The notes: generated by a model from the sequence alone, not told the origin. DNA of 64,000 nucleotides from Aeromonas salmonicida subsp. salmonicida (GCF_001643305.1 NZ_LSGW01000044.1:62001-126000); one strand, 5' to 3'. Counted from the stretch's first letter, positions 19,517 to 28,140 are shown. Made by a program: numbers and translations.

Positions 19517-20524
19517 ATGTCAAAAAGAAAGATTACCGTCATCCCGGGCGACGGCATTGGCCCCAGCATCATCGAATCAGCCATCCAGATCCTGACCCAC
19601 GCCGGTTGTGACTTCGAATACGAGTATGCGGATGCCGGTCTGGTCGCGCTGGAGAAGCACGGCGAGCTGCTGCCCCAGGCAACCCTGGATCTGATCGAGA
19701 AGAACAAGGTCAGCCTGAAAGGCCCGCTCACCACCCCGGTTGGCGGCGGCTTCACCTCCATCAACGTCTCCCTGCGCAAAAAATTCAACCTCTACGCCAA
19801 CGTCCGCCCCGTCATCTCCTTCAAGGGTACCAAGAGTCGTTACGAGAACATCGATATCATCACAGTGCGCGAGAACACCGAAGGGATGTACTCGGGCGCC
19901 GGCCAGAAGCGCAGCGATGACAACAATAGCGCCGAGGCGATGAGCATCGTTACCCGCGACGGGGCAGAACGCATCGTCAAGTTTGCCTTCGAACTGGCCC
20001 GCCAGGAAGGACGCAAGAAAGTGACCATCATCCACAAGGCCAACATTCTCAAGTCCACCTCTGGCCTGTTTCTGGAAGTGGCCCGCGATGTCGCCGCTCG
20101 CTACCCGGATATCCAGAGCGAAGAGATGATTGTCGATGCCGCCTGCATGAACCTGGTGATGTACCCGGAGCGGTTCGATGTCATGGTCACCACCAACCTG
20201 TTTGGCGACATCCTCTCGGATCTGTGCGCCGGTCTGGTGGGCGGTCTGGGCATGGCACCTGGTGCCAACATCGGCGATGGAGCCGCCATCTTCGAAGCTG
20301 TGCATGGCTCGGCGCCGGATATCGCAGGCAAGAACATCGCCAACCCGACCTCGGTGATCCTCGCCGCCATCCAGATGCTGGAATACCTGGGCATGCAGGA
20401 CAAGGCTGAGCGCATCCGTGAGGCTGTGCGCGCCACCATCGAATCCGGTGATCGCGTGACCCGGGATCTCGGGGGGACCGCCTCTACCAGCGAGTTCACC
20501 CAATCCATCATAGACCGTTTGTAA
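19517..20524 (+). CDS. NAD-dependent isocitrate dehydrogenase (short form)
   Basis: This enzyme oxidatively decarboxylates isocitrate to 2-oxoglutarate in the TCA cycle. The 335 residues form the short beta-decarboxylating dehydrogenase type seen in mitochondrial IDH3 and some bacteria, rather than the ~415-residue E. coli Icd. The isocitrate motif [10 protein letters not shown] is present, as are [12 protein letters not shown] and [15 protein letters not shown]. In the last, Asp268, Ile269 and Ala275 stand where NADP enzymes have Lys344, Tyr345 and Val351 (E. coli numbering). Asp/Ile/Ala is the established signature of NAD+ preference. The upstream 160 bases contain TTGACA at 19412 and two TATAAA-like words near 19457 and 19466, so it has its own promoter. 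Isopropylmalate dehydrogenase is less likely because of the isocitrate-type motif. Confidence 0.9.
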   Translation: MSKRKITVIPGDGIGPSIIESAIQILTHAGCDFEYEYADAGLVALEKHGELLPQATLDLIEKNKVSLKGPLTTPVGGGFTSINVSLRKKFNLYANVRPVISFKGTKSRYENIDIITVRENTEGMYSGAGQKRSDDNNSAEAMSIVTRDGAERIVKFAFELARQEGRKKVTIIHKANILKSTSGLFLEVARDVAARYPDIQSEEMIVDAACMNLVMYPERFDVMVTTNLFGDILSDLCAGLVGGLGMAPGANIGDGAAIFEAVHGSAPDIAGKNIANPTSVILAAIQMLEYLGMQDKAERIREAVRATIESGDRVTRDLGGTASTSEFTQSIIDRL

Positions 20525-20545
20525 TTCATCTTAATTCATTGATTC

Positions 20546-20576
20546 AAAAGGGGAGCTCAGGCTCCCCTTGTTTTAT
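20546..20576 (+). terminator. Terminator of the isocitrate dehydrogenase gene
   Basis: AAGGGGAGC and GCTCCCCTT form a 9-bp stem with a TCAG loop, followed by GTTTTAT. It starts 22 bases after the stop. Confidence 0.85.
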
Positions 20577-20645
20577 CTCGCGGCACGCTACCCGCCTAGT
20601 CAATTGGCTACTATGTTCAATGCATAAGGGATAAGGAGATCCATT

Positions 20646-21089
20646 ATGCGCGCTATTTTTCCCCTGTTGCTTATCAGCAGCAGCGTCATGGCAGTAGACA
20701 GACCGGTCGAAAATGCCTGGAAACAGCTTCCGGCAGCCCAGTCGCAGCCCGCCAGTCAGGTATGGCGTTCCAGTCTGGATACCAATGATCTGCTCAAGGC
20801 GCCCAAACCGCTCTCCTTCGGGGTAGACATCATGACGGACAGCGACGGCAACCAGCAGGTTACCGCATACCAGAAGCTGAATTTGACGGCGGAGAAGAGC
20901 GTAAGCCTCTCCTTCGAACACCACAAACCCAGGATCAAATTCAAGGCAGCTGGCATGAATACGGCCATCAAACTCAGAGGGGATGGGGTCAAGTTGCAGT
21001 TCAATCCGGTCGACAAGAGCATTCCCCTGCAGATAGAGCTCAAAGTCACGGATGACGAGTCATCCCTGCGTCTCGACTACCGCTTCTGA
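20646..21089 (+). CDS. Uncharacterised secreted protein
   Basis: I do not recognise this 147-residue protein. It begins with a likely signal peptide (RAIFPLLLISSSVMA, cleavage near residue 16), so it is probably periplasmic. The mature part is rich in beta-strand-like alternation (KSVSLSFEHHKPRIKFKA, TAIKLRGDGVKLQFNP) and ends SSLRLDYRF, an aromatic C-terminus reminiscent of outer-membrane proteins, but it is too short for a known barrel. AAGGAGATCC gives a strong ribosome site. It is monocistronic between two strong terminators. No cysteines are seen in the mature part. Confidence 0.7.
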   Translation: MRAIFPLLLISSSVMAVDRPVENAWKQLPAAQSQPASQVWRSSLDTNDLLKAPKPLSFGVDIMTDSDGNQQVTAYQKLNLTAEKSVSLSFEHHKPRIKFKAAGMNTAIKLRGDGVKLQFNPVDKSIPLQIELKVTDDESSLRLDYRF

Positions 21090-21113
21090 CACTGGCTGCA
21101 TGGCGCAGATAGC

Positions 21114-21150
21114 AAAAGACCGATGGCATCGCTGCCATCGGTCTTTTTTC
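21114..21150. terminator. Bidirectional terminator between the secreted protein gene and rlmM
   Basis: AAAAGACCGATGGC and GCCATCGGTCTTTT pair over 14 bp around a 6-nt loop. TTTTTT follows on the plus strand, and AAAA before the stem gives a T-tract on the minus strand. It lies between convergent genes. Confidence 0.9.
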
Positions 21151-21173
21151 TGCTAACGGCAAGGGGCCGGATG

Positions 21174-22268
21174 TCACTCCTTGGCTTCCAGCTTGGAGAC
21201 CCAGTACTTGTTGTAGACGTGTACCGTGATCTCTTCGCGATCGTGATAGAGCTGCTTGGCCTGAATGACGAAGGCGTTGTCTACCTCCTTGAGCAGGCCG
21301 CGTAACACCTCTATGTTGTGTACCGCTTCGGCGTAACGCTTCTTCATCGGCAGCTTGAGGTTGAACATGGCCTCCTGACAGTCGTTCTCGCGGAACCAGT
21401 CGGCGATCATGTGAACAACCCGCGCCGGCTTCTCCACCATGTCGCACACCAGCCAGTAGATATTCTTCTTGCTGGGGCGCCACACAAAACCATCATCACG
21501 CAGGTGCTTCACCTGACCGGTATCCATCAGGGACTGGGCCATGGTGCCGTTATCCACCGCTGTCACCATCATGCCGCGACGCACCAGCTGATGGGTCCAG
21601 CCACCCGGACAGGCGCCCAGATCGACCGCTTTCATGCCGGAGGTGAGGCGCAGGTCCCACTCTTCCCGCGGTACGAACACATAGAAGGCCTCTTCCAGCT
21701 TGAGGCTGGATCGGCTCGGTGCATCCGGCGGGCAGCGCAGACGGGGAATACCCATGTGGAATTCGGAGTTGTTGAACGAGTAGGAATACCCCAGCAACAG
21801 GTGATCGTTGGCCATGAAGAAGGCGTGGAACACCGGACGGTGCGGCGTCTCTTTCTTGGTCAGCAGCTCCTTGCTGCGCAGGGCCTGACGAAGCGGCACT
21901 GTGAACTTGCGGCAGAAGGCCGACAGCTCTTTCGCTTCGTTGGTATCGGCGGTTTCAACTCGCAGATCGCCACAGATGGTGTATTCACTGGTCGCTTCTA
22001 TGATGGGCGAGATCCGATCAGCCACATCCAGATCCTTCAGCTCGTGGGTCACCACCAGCATCTGACGGATGAAGATAAGCTCTCTGAATGGCAACTTGCG
22101 CGCCAGCAGATCGGCCTGCTCCTCGTCATACAACTCGAATATCACATAACCGCTGTCGTCCTTGACCCGGGCGAAACCGTAGCACTGCATGTTACTGGCA
22201 CGCTCGGTGATCTCTGCCGCCGCCTCTTTCTCAAAACCGGGGCGGCAATAAAGCAGCAGATTATTCAT
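21174..22268 (-). CDS. rlmM: 23S rRNA (cytidine-2498) 2'-O-methyltransferase RlmM
   Basis: RlmM methylates the ribose of C2498 in 23S rRNA using S-adenosylmethionine. The 364-residue protein has the N-terminal THUMP-like domain ([20 protein letters not shown]) and a C-terminal Rossmann methyltransferase with the SAM motif [34 protein letters not shown] and the [12 protein letters not shown] segment. The catalytic lysine lies in [11 protein letters not shown]. The ATG at 22268 overlaps the upstream ygdD stop by 8 bases (ATGAATAA) and has GGAGG 6 bases upstream, so the two are translationally coupled. E. coli has the same ygdD-rlmM order. Confidence 0.95.
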   Translation of the reverse strand: MNNLLLYCRPGFEKEAAAEITERASNMQCYGFARVKDDSGYVIFELYDEEQADLLARKLPFRELIFIRQMLVVTHELKDLDVADRISPIIEATSEYTICGDLRVETADTNEAKELSAFCRKFTVPLRQALRSKELLTKKETPHRPVFHAFFMANDHLLLGYSYSFNNSEFHMGIPRLRCPPDAPSRSSLKLEEAFYVFVPREEWDLRLTSGMKAVDLGACPGGWTHQLVRRGMMVTAVDNGTMAQSLMDTGQVKHLRDDGFVWRPSKKNIYWLVCDMVEKPARVVHMIADWFRENDCQEAMFNLKLPMKKRYAEAVHNIEVLRGLLKEVDNAFVIQAKQLYHDREEITVHVYNKYWVSKLEAKE

Positions 22269-22647
22269 TTTTTCCTCCAAGACGACAGCCAGCCCATATC
22301 AGAGCCGCCCATCCCAACATAAAACAGAGGCCACCGGCCGGGGTAATGAGCCCCAGCCCCTTGCTGCCAAGCAGCACCATGGCGTAAATACTGCCGCAGA
22401 ATCCAAGGATCCCCAGCAAAAATGCGGTGCCAGCGAAGGTGATTACCTTGCTGCGCACACCGCACCAACCCAGCACCAGCAGGGCCAATGCGTGAAAAAA
22501 CTGATAGTGCACGGCGGTGTTGAACGCCGCCAGCTGCGAAGCCGTAATACCGCTCGCCGCCAGACCGTGGGCGCCATAAGCCCCCAGCATGGTCGCCGTC
22601 AGGCCAAAAAAACCCGCCAGTACCAGCCAATGTCGATGGATCTGCAT
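22261..22647 (-). CDS. ygdD: DUF423 family membrane protein YgdD
   Basis: A 128-residue inner-membrane protein with four hydrophobic segments ([21 protein letters not shown] at the start; [59 protein letters not shown]). It carries the DUF423 hallmark GAYGAHGL and the [11 protein letters not shown] motif. Function unknown. The start at 22647 has GAGGG 6 bases upstream. It overlaps rlmM and follows the hydrolase gene closely, forming one minus-strand unit gcvA, hydrolase, ygdD, rlmM. Confidence 0.9.
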   Translation of the reverse strand: MQIHRHWLVLAGFFGLTATMLGAYGAHGLAASGITASQLAAFNTAVHYQFFHALALLVLGWCGVRSKVITFAGTAFLLGILGFCGSIYAMVLLGSKGLGLITPAGGLCFMLGWAALIWAGCRLGGKNE

Positions 22648-22679
22648 TCTTACCCTCCTCGTTCTCTCCCTCGCGACCG

Positions 22680-23318
22680 TCAGCCCTGTGCCAGCGTCGC
22701 CGCGATGAAGCACCTGATATGATCAGCCGCCTGCTGCAGGTTCTCCTGCTCGCTCACGCCGCTGGCTTTTCGCGGTTTGAAGCCATGGTCACCATCGGTC
22801 AGCCAGTGGACCGATACGTGGGGTGAGAAGGGAAAATCTGCCAGTTCGGCGCGCGTACCGAAGGTGTCGCGCTCCCCTTGCAACAGCAGGGTTGGCGTCT
22901 TGATCTGCTTGAGCACCTCGCCCCGCCAGCGGTCGGGCTTGGCCGGAGGGTGGAAAGGATACCCGAGAATGAGCAATCCTGCAGCATTCATCTCGTCCCC
23001 ACCTTCGCCATACAGCTCTGCCGCCATGCGTCCCCCCATGGACTTGCCCGCCAGGAACAGCCTTGGGTGAGCGAACAGCTGCGCCATCTGGCGCCAATGG
23101 TCGAGCAATACCGGCTGCCTGTCCGGCGGCCTGCGCTTGCCATCCTGGGCCCGCTTGGTCATGTAGGGAAAGTTGAAACGCACTACCTCGATATCGGGCC
23201 CCGCCAGCAGGCGTGACAGCTCGCAAAGAAAGGTGTGTTCCATGCAGGCCCCGGCGCCATGGGCCAGCAGAATGCGAACGGGGGCATCACTCGCCCCCTC
23301 TCTCATCACATCAGGCAT
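22680..23318 (-). CDS. Alpha/beta-hydrolase of the KANL3/Tex30-like family
   Basis: A 212-residue small alpha/beta-hydrolase, presumably a cytoplasmic esterase of unknown substrate. The catalytic triad can be proposed from sequence: nucleophile Ser in AGKSMGGRMA (near residue 93), Asp in LQGERDTFG, and His in TDGDHGFKP. The opening RILLAHGAGACMEH is the oxyanion-hole segment typical of KANL3/Tex30-like bacterial hydrolases. Its ATG overlaps the gcvA stop by 8 bases (ATGCCTGA), so it is translated by coupling to gcvA. It is an insertion relative to the E. coli gcvA-ygdD-rlmM order. Confidence 0.82.
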   Translation of the reverse strand: MPDVMREGASDAPVRILLAHGAGACMEHTFLCELSRLLAGPDIEVVRFNFPYMTKRAQDGKRRPPDRQPVLLDHWRQMAQLFAHPRLFLAGKSMGGRMAAELYGEGGDEMNAAGLLILGYPFHPPAKPDRWRGEVLKQIKTPTLLLQGERDTFGTRAELADFPFSPHVSVHWLTDGDHGFKPRKASGVSEQENLQQAADHIRCFIAATLAQG

Positions 23319-24231
23319 CGGCGAGCCGTGCCCTGCGACGAGCCTCTTCCTGCTCCACCAGCTCCAGCATCCAGTCGCGGAAGGCCACTATCTTGCCCTG
23401 ATCGGACTGCTGCTCCTGGCATACCAGGTAGAACGCATTCTTGCTCACCAGCACCTGCTCGAACGGGCAGATAAGGCGCCCCGCTTCGATTTCTGGCTGA
23501 GCCAGCACACTGTGACCAAGCGCCACCCCCTGACCGTGGATCGCCGCCTGGATCACCATGGTGGAGTGACTGAAGATGGGCCCCTGATTGACGTTGGGTG
23601 CATCGATGTCGAGCTGGCGAAACCAGGCTTTCCAGTCACGGCGGGAGGTATCGTGCAACAGGGTGTGGCGGATCAGATCATCCGGGGTGCGCAGCGGCTT
23701 GGGGCCGGTCAGCAAGAGCGGCGAGCAGACAGGGATCAGGTACTCGGTGTGCAGCTTGTCGGCACGCAGTCCAGGCCAGTTGCCACGGCCGTAGTAGATG
23801 GCCACGTCCACATCGTCGGTCAGCGACCCCTCGTCCATGTCCACCGCCTTGATCCGTACGTCTATGTCCGGATGACGTTCACTGAACTTCACCAGTCTGG
23901 GCACCAGCCACTGGATGGCAAAACTTGGCTGCAAGCTGACGGTGAGCGCCCCCTTGGCACTGCGGGCCAGCAGCTTGTCGGTCGCCTCCGAGATAGAGGT
24001 GAAGATGTCTTTGATATCGAGGAAGTAACCCTGCCCCTCTTCAGTCAACAGCAAGGAGCGGTTCTTGCGGCGAAACAGCTTGATGCCGAGATACTCTTCC
24101 AACGCCTTGATCTGGTGACTGATGGCAGCCTGGGTCACAAACAGCTCTTCCGCTGCCCGGGTGAAGCTTAAGTGACGAGCCGCGGCTTCGAATGCTTTCA
24201 GGGCATTGAGCGGGGGTAAACGACGAGACAT
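23311..24231 (-). CDS. gcvA: Glycine cleavage system LysR-type regulator GcvA
   Basis: GcvA controls the gcvTHP glycine cleavage operon and activates the divergent sRNA gcvB. The 306-residue protein has an N-terminal winged helix-turn-helix (LNALKAFEAAARHLSFTRAAEEL then VTQAAISHQIKALEEYLG), which is very close to E. coli GcvA. A LysR substrate domain follows, with SLQPSFAIQWLVPRL and VDVAIYYGRGNWPGL. On the minus strand a TATAAT lies at 24268-24273, about 36 bases upstream of the ATG. The divergent placement opposite gcvB supports orthology rather than another LysR regulator. Confidence 0.93.
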   Translation of the reverse strand: MSRRLPPLNALKAFEAAARHLSFTRAAEELFVTQAAISHQIKALEEYLGIKLFRRKNRSLLLTEEGQGYFLDIKDIFTSISEATDKLLARSAKGALTVSLQPSFAIQWLVPRLVKFSERHPDIDVRIKAVDMDEGSLTDDVDVAIYYGRGNWPGLRADKLHTEYLIPVCSPLLLTGPKPLRTPDDLIRHTLLHDTSRRDWKAWFRQLDIDAPNVNQGPIFSHSTMVIQAAIHGQGVALGHSVLAQPEIEAGRLICPFEQVLVSKNAFYLVCQEQQSDQGKIVAFRDWMLELVEQEEARRRARLADA

Positions 24232-24282
24232 GAGACCAGCCGACGATGAGTTTTTCTAATGGGCCGCATTATAATTTGTCGG

Positions 24283-24311
24283 TTGCGGGTCGACCAGTGA
24301 ATAAACATAAT
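24283..24311 (+). promoter_or_regulatory. Candidate gcvB promoter
   Basis: TTGCGG (24283-24288), a 17-base spacer and CATAAT (24306-24311) point to a start near 24318. An ATTATAAT word at 24268-24275 reads TATAAT on both strands; on the minus strand it fits gcvA. Operators for GcvA would be expected here but cannot be named. Confidence 0.5.
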
Positions 24312-24317
24312 TCGCTT

Positions 24318-24508
24318 CGCAATCCGTTGTCATATGGCTCACTTTTTCTCTTCCATGTTGGTTTACATGTGATTTTTGTGAGTCAGTGGTCTGCGATTGT
24401 GGTGTTGTGTTTCTTCCTCTGCGGGAAGAGGGGCTTAAATCGGACCGATTTAACCCAGTCTGTCATCTGAATGTGTTTGGCGCCTCCGGTTGGATGGCGC
24501 CTTTTTTC
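24318..24508 (+). ncRNA. gcvB: GcvB small regulatory RNA
   Basis: GcvB is an Hfq-dependent sRNA that represses many amino-acid and peptide transporter mRNAs. Evidence here: position and orientation (divergent from gcvA, as in enterics), length of about 190 nt, and sequence. The 12-mer TGGTCTGCGATT (24387-24398) is identical to E. coli GcvB. It leads into a GU-rich stretch (24395-24412), the counterpart of seed region R1. ACCCAGTCTGTC (24453-24464) matches E. coli ACCCTGTCTGTC. A terminator hairpin with six T ends it. The 5' end is inferred from the promoter and could be off by several bases. Confidence 0.82.
24479..24508 (+). terminator. Terminator of gcvB
   Basis: GGCGCC (24479-24484) pairs with GGCGCC (24496-24501), with an inner TCC/GGA stem, followed by TTTTTT. 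The T-tract is on the plus strand, which argues for a plus-strand transcript ending here. The minus-strand chemoreceptor gene ends 6 bases beyond. Confidence 0.85.
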
Positions 24509-24513
24509 TTATC

Positions 24514-26655
24514 CTATACCTTGAACTGCCCCACCAGCTGCTGCTGTTTGTCCGCCAGCGCCGACAACTCGCGCCCATTTTCGGCGGAGGTCGCCGCCTC
24601 GGCCCGTATGGTATGGCTCACATCGCGAATGTTGCTGACGTTGCGATTGATCTCGTCCGCCACCCCGCTCTGCTCCTGCGCCGCCCTGGCAATCTGCTCG
24701 TTCATCTGATGAATGGTCGCCACCGCATGGATGATCTGCTCCAGCACGCTGACCGACAGATCCACTTTTGTCAGCGTCACATCCGCCTGGCTGTGACCCG
24801 TCATGATCGCCTTGACCACGGCCTCGGTACCGGACTGAAGCTGCCCTATGAGAGTCTGGATCTCGACGATGGCATTCTGGGTACGCCCCGCCAGATTGCG
24901 CACCTCGTCAGCCACCACGGCGAAGCCACGGCCCTGTTCACCGGCCCGCGCCGCCTCGATGGCGGCGTTCAGCGCCAGCAGGTTGGTCTGCTCGGCGATC
25001 CCCTGGATCACCACCAGTATGTCGTTGATGTTGTCGCTGTTGGCGGCGAGTCGCTCCACCACAGGTTTGGCATCGCTGATCACCGCCATCAACTTGCGCA
25101 TGGCCTCCTGGGTATCGGCCACCACATACTTGCCCTCCTGCGCCGAGGTATCTGCCTGGTTGGCCGCCGCCACCGCCGAGTTGGCGTTGCCCGCCACCTG
25201 CAAGGCAGTGGCACTGAGCTCCTCGAATGCAGTCGCCACCAGATCCACCTCCTGGTACTGGGCCTGCATGCCGGCACTGGTGCGCTCGGCAACCTGAGCC
25301 GCCTGCTCCGCACTGGCGCGGGTGCCCGCAACGGTATCGATCACCTGACTGATGGTGGATTGCAACTTGTTGAGGAAGCTGTTGAACCACTTGGCCAACT
25401 CGCCAATCTCGTCATCGCGATGCAGGTCAATCCGCTGGGTCAGGTCTCCCTCCCCCGTGGCTATGTCCTTGAGGCGAGCCACCACGGCGCGAATGGGGGC
25501 GACTATCTGACGAGCCATCAACCAGATGCAGAGCAAGGCAACTACCGAAATCACGCCGCCAATCACCAGTTGAGTGACCACGCTGCCATTGGCCTGGTTG
25601 GAGAGTTCATCTTGCAGCTGGCGGGCCGAGGCCAGCACAACGGTGCGGGGAAGCTCGATATAGATGCCCCATTTGTGCTCGGTGCCGCGCATGCTGACCG
25701 GCACGAAGGTTTGCAGCAGAGTCCCGTCAGGACTCCAGCGTGTCATTGTCTGCCCCTGGCCGATCCAGCCTTTCAGATCGCCAGCCAGTGCCTGATATTG
25801 CTGCCCCAACGGGCTGCCCAGAGTGACGTCAAACCCATCCACCCCGGCGGCTCGCCCTTCGTGACTGACCAGCAATACCTTGCCCTGTCCGTCGTACAGC
25901 GCCTGATCCATCTCCTTGACCAGACTTTGCAGGGTCGCCAGCGAGATATCGACCCCGACCATGCCGAGCAAGGTCTCCTGCTCCAGCAGAGGGACTGTCA
26001 CCGAGGTCATCAGTACCTTCTGCGACCCCACATCATCGAGGTAGGGCTCGAGCAGGCAGAGCGCCTTGCTGCGAATGCTGCAACGATACCAGTCGTTCTC
26101 GACGCCACCTGCTGCCGTGGGGCTCTCGTCCGCCAGCACGGATTCGTCTTGCACCTCAGCTTCTATCTTGCCGTCGACCCGGGCCCAGTAAGTGGAGAAG
26201 CGCCCCTTGTCATTGGCACCCAGCTCGCTGGAACCGTGGTAGTTGCTGTCCTCCCCATCCAGCTGATCGGGCTCGAACACCGCATAGACACCAAGCAGGT
26301 TGGCGGAAGCCGCCGCCGCATCGTGCAGTTGCTGATTGACGGCACCACGCAGCGCCTCGGAAGAGCCAAAGTTGTCGGCCGCATTCTTGCGCTGGAACAA
26401 TATGCTCTGAGCCAGCAGAGTGGTACGAAAATAGGCCTCATCCAGATAGCTGGTAACCTTGGCCGCCTGCTCGGATCCCATCGCCTTCATCCAGTTTTCG
26501 GCCGAGCGTTGCGCCTCCTCAGTGGTGGAGGTCAGCACCTGATCCTGCATCCGGGCGGCGCTATAAAGAGAAGAGGCAACCAGGGCACCAGCACTGGCCA
26601 ATAAACAACAACCGGCGATCAGGGTGATCCGCCCCTGAACAGAAAGAGAACTCAT
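24514..26655 (-). CDS. Methyl-accepting chemotaxis protein with dCache sensor domain
   Basis: A 713-residue inner-membrane chemoreceptor. A first transmembrane helix (about residues 9-30) is followed by a ~330-residue periplasmic double-Cache-type domain ([50 protein letters not shown]). A second transmembrane helix (about 365-388, [22 protein letters not shown]) leads to a HAMP domain ([24 protein letters not shown]) and the signalling domain with the invariant hairpin [20 protein letters not shown] and [14 protein letters not shown]. It lacks an obvious C-terminal CheR-binding pentapeptide. Ligand unknown; the Arg of the common amino-acid-binding Cache motif appears replaced. A sigma-28-type promoter lies just upstream. 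The long plus-strand open frame opposite this gene is a GC-rich shadow. Confidence 0.93.
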   Translation of the reverse strand: MSSLSVQGRITLIAGCCLLASAGALVASSLYSAARMQDQVLTSTTEEAQRSAENWMKAMGSEQAAKVTSYLDEAYFRTTLLAQSILFQRKNAADNFGSSEALRGAVNQQLHDAAAASANLLGVYAVFEPDQLDGEDSNYHGSSELGANDKGRFSTYWARVDGKIEAEVQDESVLADESPTAAGGVENDWYRCSIRSKALCLLEPYLDDVGSQKVLMTSVTVPLLEQETLLGMVGVDISLATLQSLVKEMDQALYDGQGKVLLVSHEGRAAGVDGFDVTLGSPLGQQYQALAGDLKGWIGQGQTMTRWSPDGTLLQTFVPVSMRGTEHKWGIYIELPRTVVLASARQLQDELSNQANGSVVTQLVIGGVISVVALLCIWLMARQIVAPIRAVVARLKDIATGEGDLTQRIDLHRDDEIGELAKWFNSFLNKLQSTISQVIDTVAGTRASAEQAAQVAERTSAGMQAQYQEVDLVATAFEELSATALQVAGNANSAVAAANQADTSAQEGKYVVADTQEAMRKLMAVISDAKPVVERLAANSDNINDILVVIQGIAEQTNLLALNAAIEAARAGEQGRGFAVVADEVRNLAGRTQNAIVEIQTLIGQLQSGTEAVVKAIMTGHSQADVTLTKVDLSVSVLEQIIHAVATIHQMNEQIARAAQEQSGVADEINRNVSNIRDVSHTIRAEAATSAENGRELSALADKQQQLVGQFKV

Positions 26656-26689
26656 GCCACCATTCCTAGCTCATACAGATGTGATCAGT

Positions 26690-26716
26690 GTATCGGTTTT
26701 GGATACAAAAACTTAA
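26690..26716 (-). promoter_or_regulatory. Sigma-28 (FliA)-type promoter of the chemoreceptor gene
   Basis: On the minus strand TTAAGTTT, an 11-base spacer and ACCGATAC match the flagellar sigma-28 consensus TAAAGTTT-N11-GCCGATAA at 13 of 16 positions with exact spacing. The predicted start lies about 27 bases before the ATG, and AGGAATGG gives the ribosome site. Confidence 0.72.
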
Positions 26717-26721
26717 CCTAA

Positions 26722-27774
26722 TCAAGCAAAATCCAGGCTCAGCTGGTTAACTTCCCCGTCACGAGGCAGGCCCACAACCAGCCCGAGCAGTCGAATGGGT
26801 TTACCCTGCGCCCGCAGCAGCCCCTCATGGAGCAGATCGTGAAACAGCTCGGGCTGATAGCCGCCACGGCGATAGACGGTGGTCTGCTGAAAATCGGCGA
26901 ACTTGAGCTTGATCCCCTGCCCCATCAACTGCTCCCTGGCATAGCCAGCGGCAAAACGACGCTCCAGCTCGGGAATAAGCTGGCTCAGTACCTGCCAGCA
27001 GGCGGCTTCATCCAGCACATCGCTGGCCAGCGTGGTCTCCACGCCAATGGTTTTACGGATCCGCTGCGCCTGCACCGGCTGATCATCACGGCCCCAGATC
27101 CGGCCAGTCAGCATCTCCCCCAACTTGCCAAACCGGGCGATCAGCTCATCACTGCTGAGCACTCTTGCATCCTCACACGAATAGAGTCCCAGGGACTCCA
27201 GCCGCTCGGCCGTCTTGCGTCCGATCCCCGGCAACTTGGCCAACGGCAGCTGGCGCACGAACTCATCCACTTCCTCTGGCCGGATCACGAACAGGCCGTC
27301 GGGTTTGCGCTGCTCCGACGCGAGTTTGGCCAGAAATTTGTTCGGTGCCACCCCGGCCGAAGCGGTCAACCCCAGTTCGGTCACTATGGCCTGGCGGATC
27401 TCGGCCGCCATCAGGGTGGCACTGCCACCACAGCAATTACTGTCGGTGACATCGAGGTAGGCTTCGTCCAGCGAAAGCGGCTCCACCAGCTCGGTGTAAC
27501 GCAGGAAGATGGCGCGCAGCTGACGGGAGGTCTCCTTGTAGACCGCCATTCGTCCCGGTATGAGTACGAACGGCGGGCAGAGCTTCTTGGCCAGGCCACT
27601 CGGCATGGCGGAGCGCACCCCGAAACGGCGCGCCACATAGTTGCAGGTCGAGATTACCCCCCGCCGATCGGAGGAGCCCCCTATCGCCAACGGTACGTCC
27701 CGCAGAGCCGGGTTGTCCCGCATCTCTACCGCCGCATAAAAGCAGTCCATGTCGATGTGAATGATTTTGCGCAT
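26722..27774 (-). CDS. dinB: DNA polymerase IV
   Basis: DinB is an error-prone Y-family polymerase for translesion synthesis. The 350-residue protein shows the catalytic acidic residues in HIDMDCFYAAVE and in PLSLDEAYLDVT. Also present are the YVARRFGVRSAMP steric-gate/finger region, the thumb helix-hairpin-helix KLPGIGRKTAERLESLG, and the little-finger domain beginning RKTIGVETTLASD. The start MRKIIHIDMDCF at 27774 fits the family; an extension to 28092 overlaps the divergent small gene and is not real. A LexA box sits immediately upstream, so the gene is SOS-controlled. The C-terminus (NQLSLDFA) resembles the beta-clamp-binding tail QLxLxF. Confidence 0.95.
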   Translation of the reverse strand: MRKIIHIDMDCFYAAVEMRDNPALRDVPLAIGGSSDRRGVISTCNYVARRFGVRSAMPSGLAKKLCPPFVLIPGRMAVYKETSRQLRAIFLRYTELVEPLSLDEAYLDVTDSNCCGGSATLMAAEIRQAIVTELGLTASAGVAPNKFLAKLASEQRKPDGLFVIRPEEVDEFVRQLPLAKLPGIGRKTAERLESLGLYSCEDARVLSSDELIARFGKLGEMLTGRIWGRDDQPVQAQRIRKTIGVETTLASDVLDEAACWQVLSQLIPELERRFAAGYAREQLMGQGIKLKFADFQQTTVYRRGGYQPELFHDLLHEGLLRAQGKPIRLLGLVVGLPRDGEVNQLSLDFA

Positions 27775-27776
27775 AC

Positions 27777-27796
27777 CACTGTACGAATAAACAGTT
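27777..27796. promoter_or_regulatory. LexA (SOS) box at dinB
   Basis: CACTGTACGAATAAACAGTT contains the full LexA core CTGT-N8-ACAG (27779-27794). It lies 4 bases from the dinB start codon, so LexA binding would block transcript initiation or elongation. It is also about 110 bases upstream of the divergent small gene. Confidence 0.85.
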
Positions 27797-27904
27797 AACT
27801 CACCCATGCTAACCCAGCGCGCCCGTTTCTGCCATCGGCATGAAACACCGAACAGGCATAGACTCTTAAGACACCACTCACAACAAATGACAAGGAGGAA
27901 GGGA

Positions 27905-28123
27905 ATGAGAGCACTTTGGCTGGGAGTAGGACTGGGACTCTGTCTGCTGCCGCAGCTTGGCGGTACCAAGGACCACCCGACCGCCGAATGCAGCTGGCTG
28001 CATGATCGCATCGAGACACTGGAGAAGGCCATCAAACAAGGGGATGAGCTGGGAACACGGGAGGAACTGGCGCGCTGGAAGGCCGAGTTCAAAAAGAAAG
28101 CCTGTCATCAATACGACTACTGA
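27905..28123 (+). CDS. Small secreted protein, unknown
   Basis: A 72-residue protein not recognised as any family. It has a likely signal peptide (RALWLGVGLGLCLLPQLGGT), then a short charged helical domain with two cysteines (AECSWLHDRIETLEKAIKQGDELG and KKKACHQYDY) that could form a disulfide in the periplasm. The helix-turn-helix hairpin spacing with Leu heptads suggests a small coiled coil. AAGGAGGAAGGG is a near-perfect ribosome site 5 bases before the ATG, which is the main reason to accept the gene. It diverges from dinB, with the LexA box between them. Confidence 0.68.
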   Translation: MRALWLGVGLGLCLLPQLGGTKDHPTAECSWLHDRIETLEKAIKQGDELGTREELARWKAEFKKKACHQYDY

Positions 28124-28140
28124 ATCCCCCTCCCGCCAAA

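Noticed and set aside
24490-26604. A 704-codon open frame on the plus strand opposite the chemoreceptor gene
   Set aside because: Its sequence is His/Gln/Leu/Gly-rich low-complexity typical of antisense frames in GC-rich genes, it has no ribosome site, and the minus-strand frame encodes an unmistakable chemoreceptor.
26722-28092. Extended dinB frame starting at 28092
   Set aside because: The extra N-terminal part is unlike DinB, runs over the LexA box and the divergent small gene, and lacks a ribosome site; the conserved start is at 27774.
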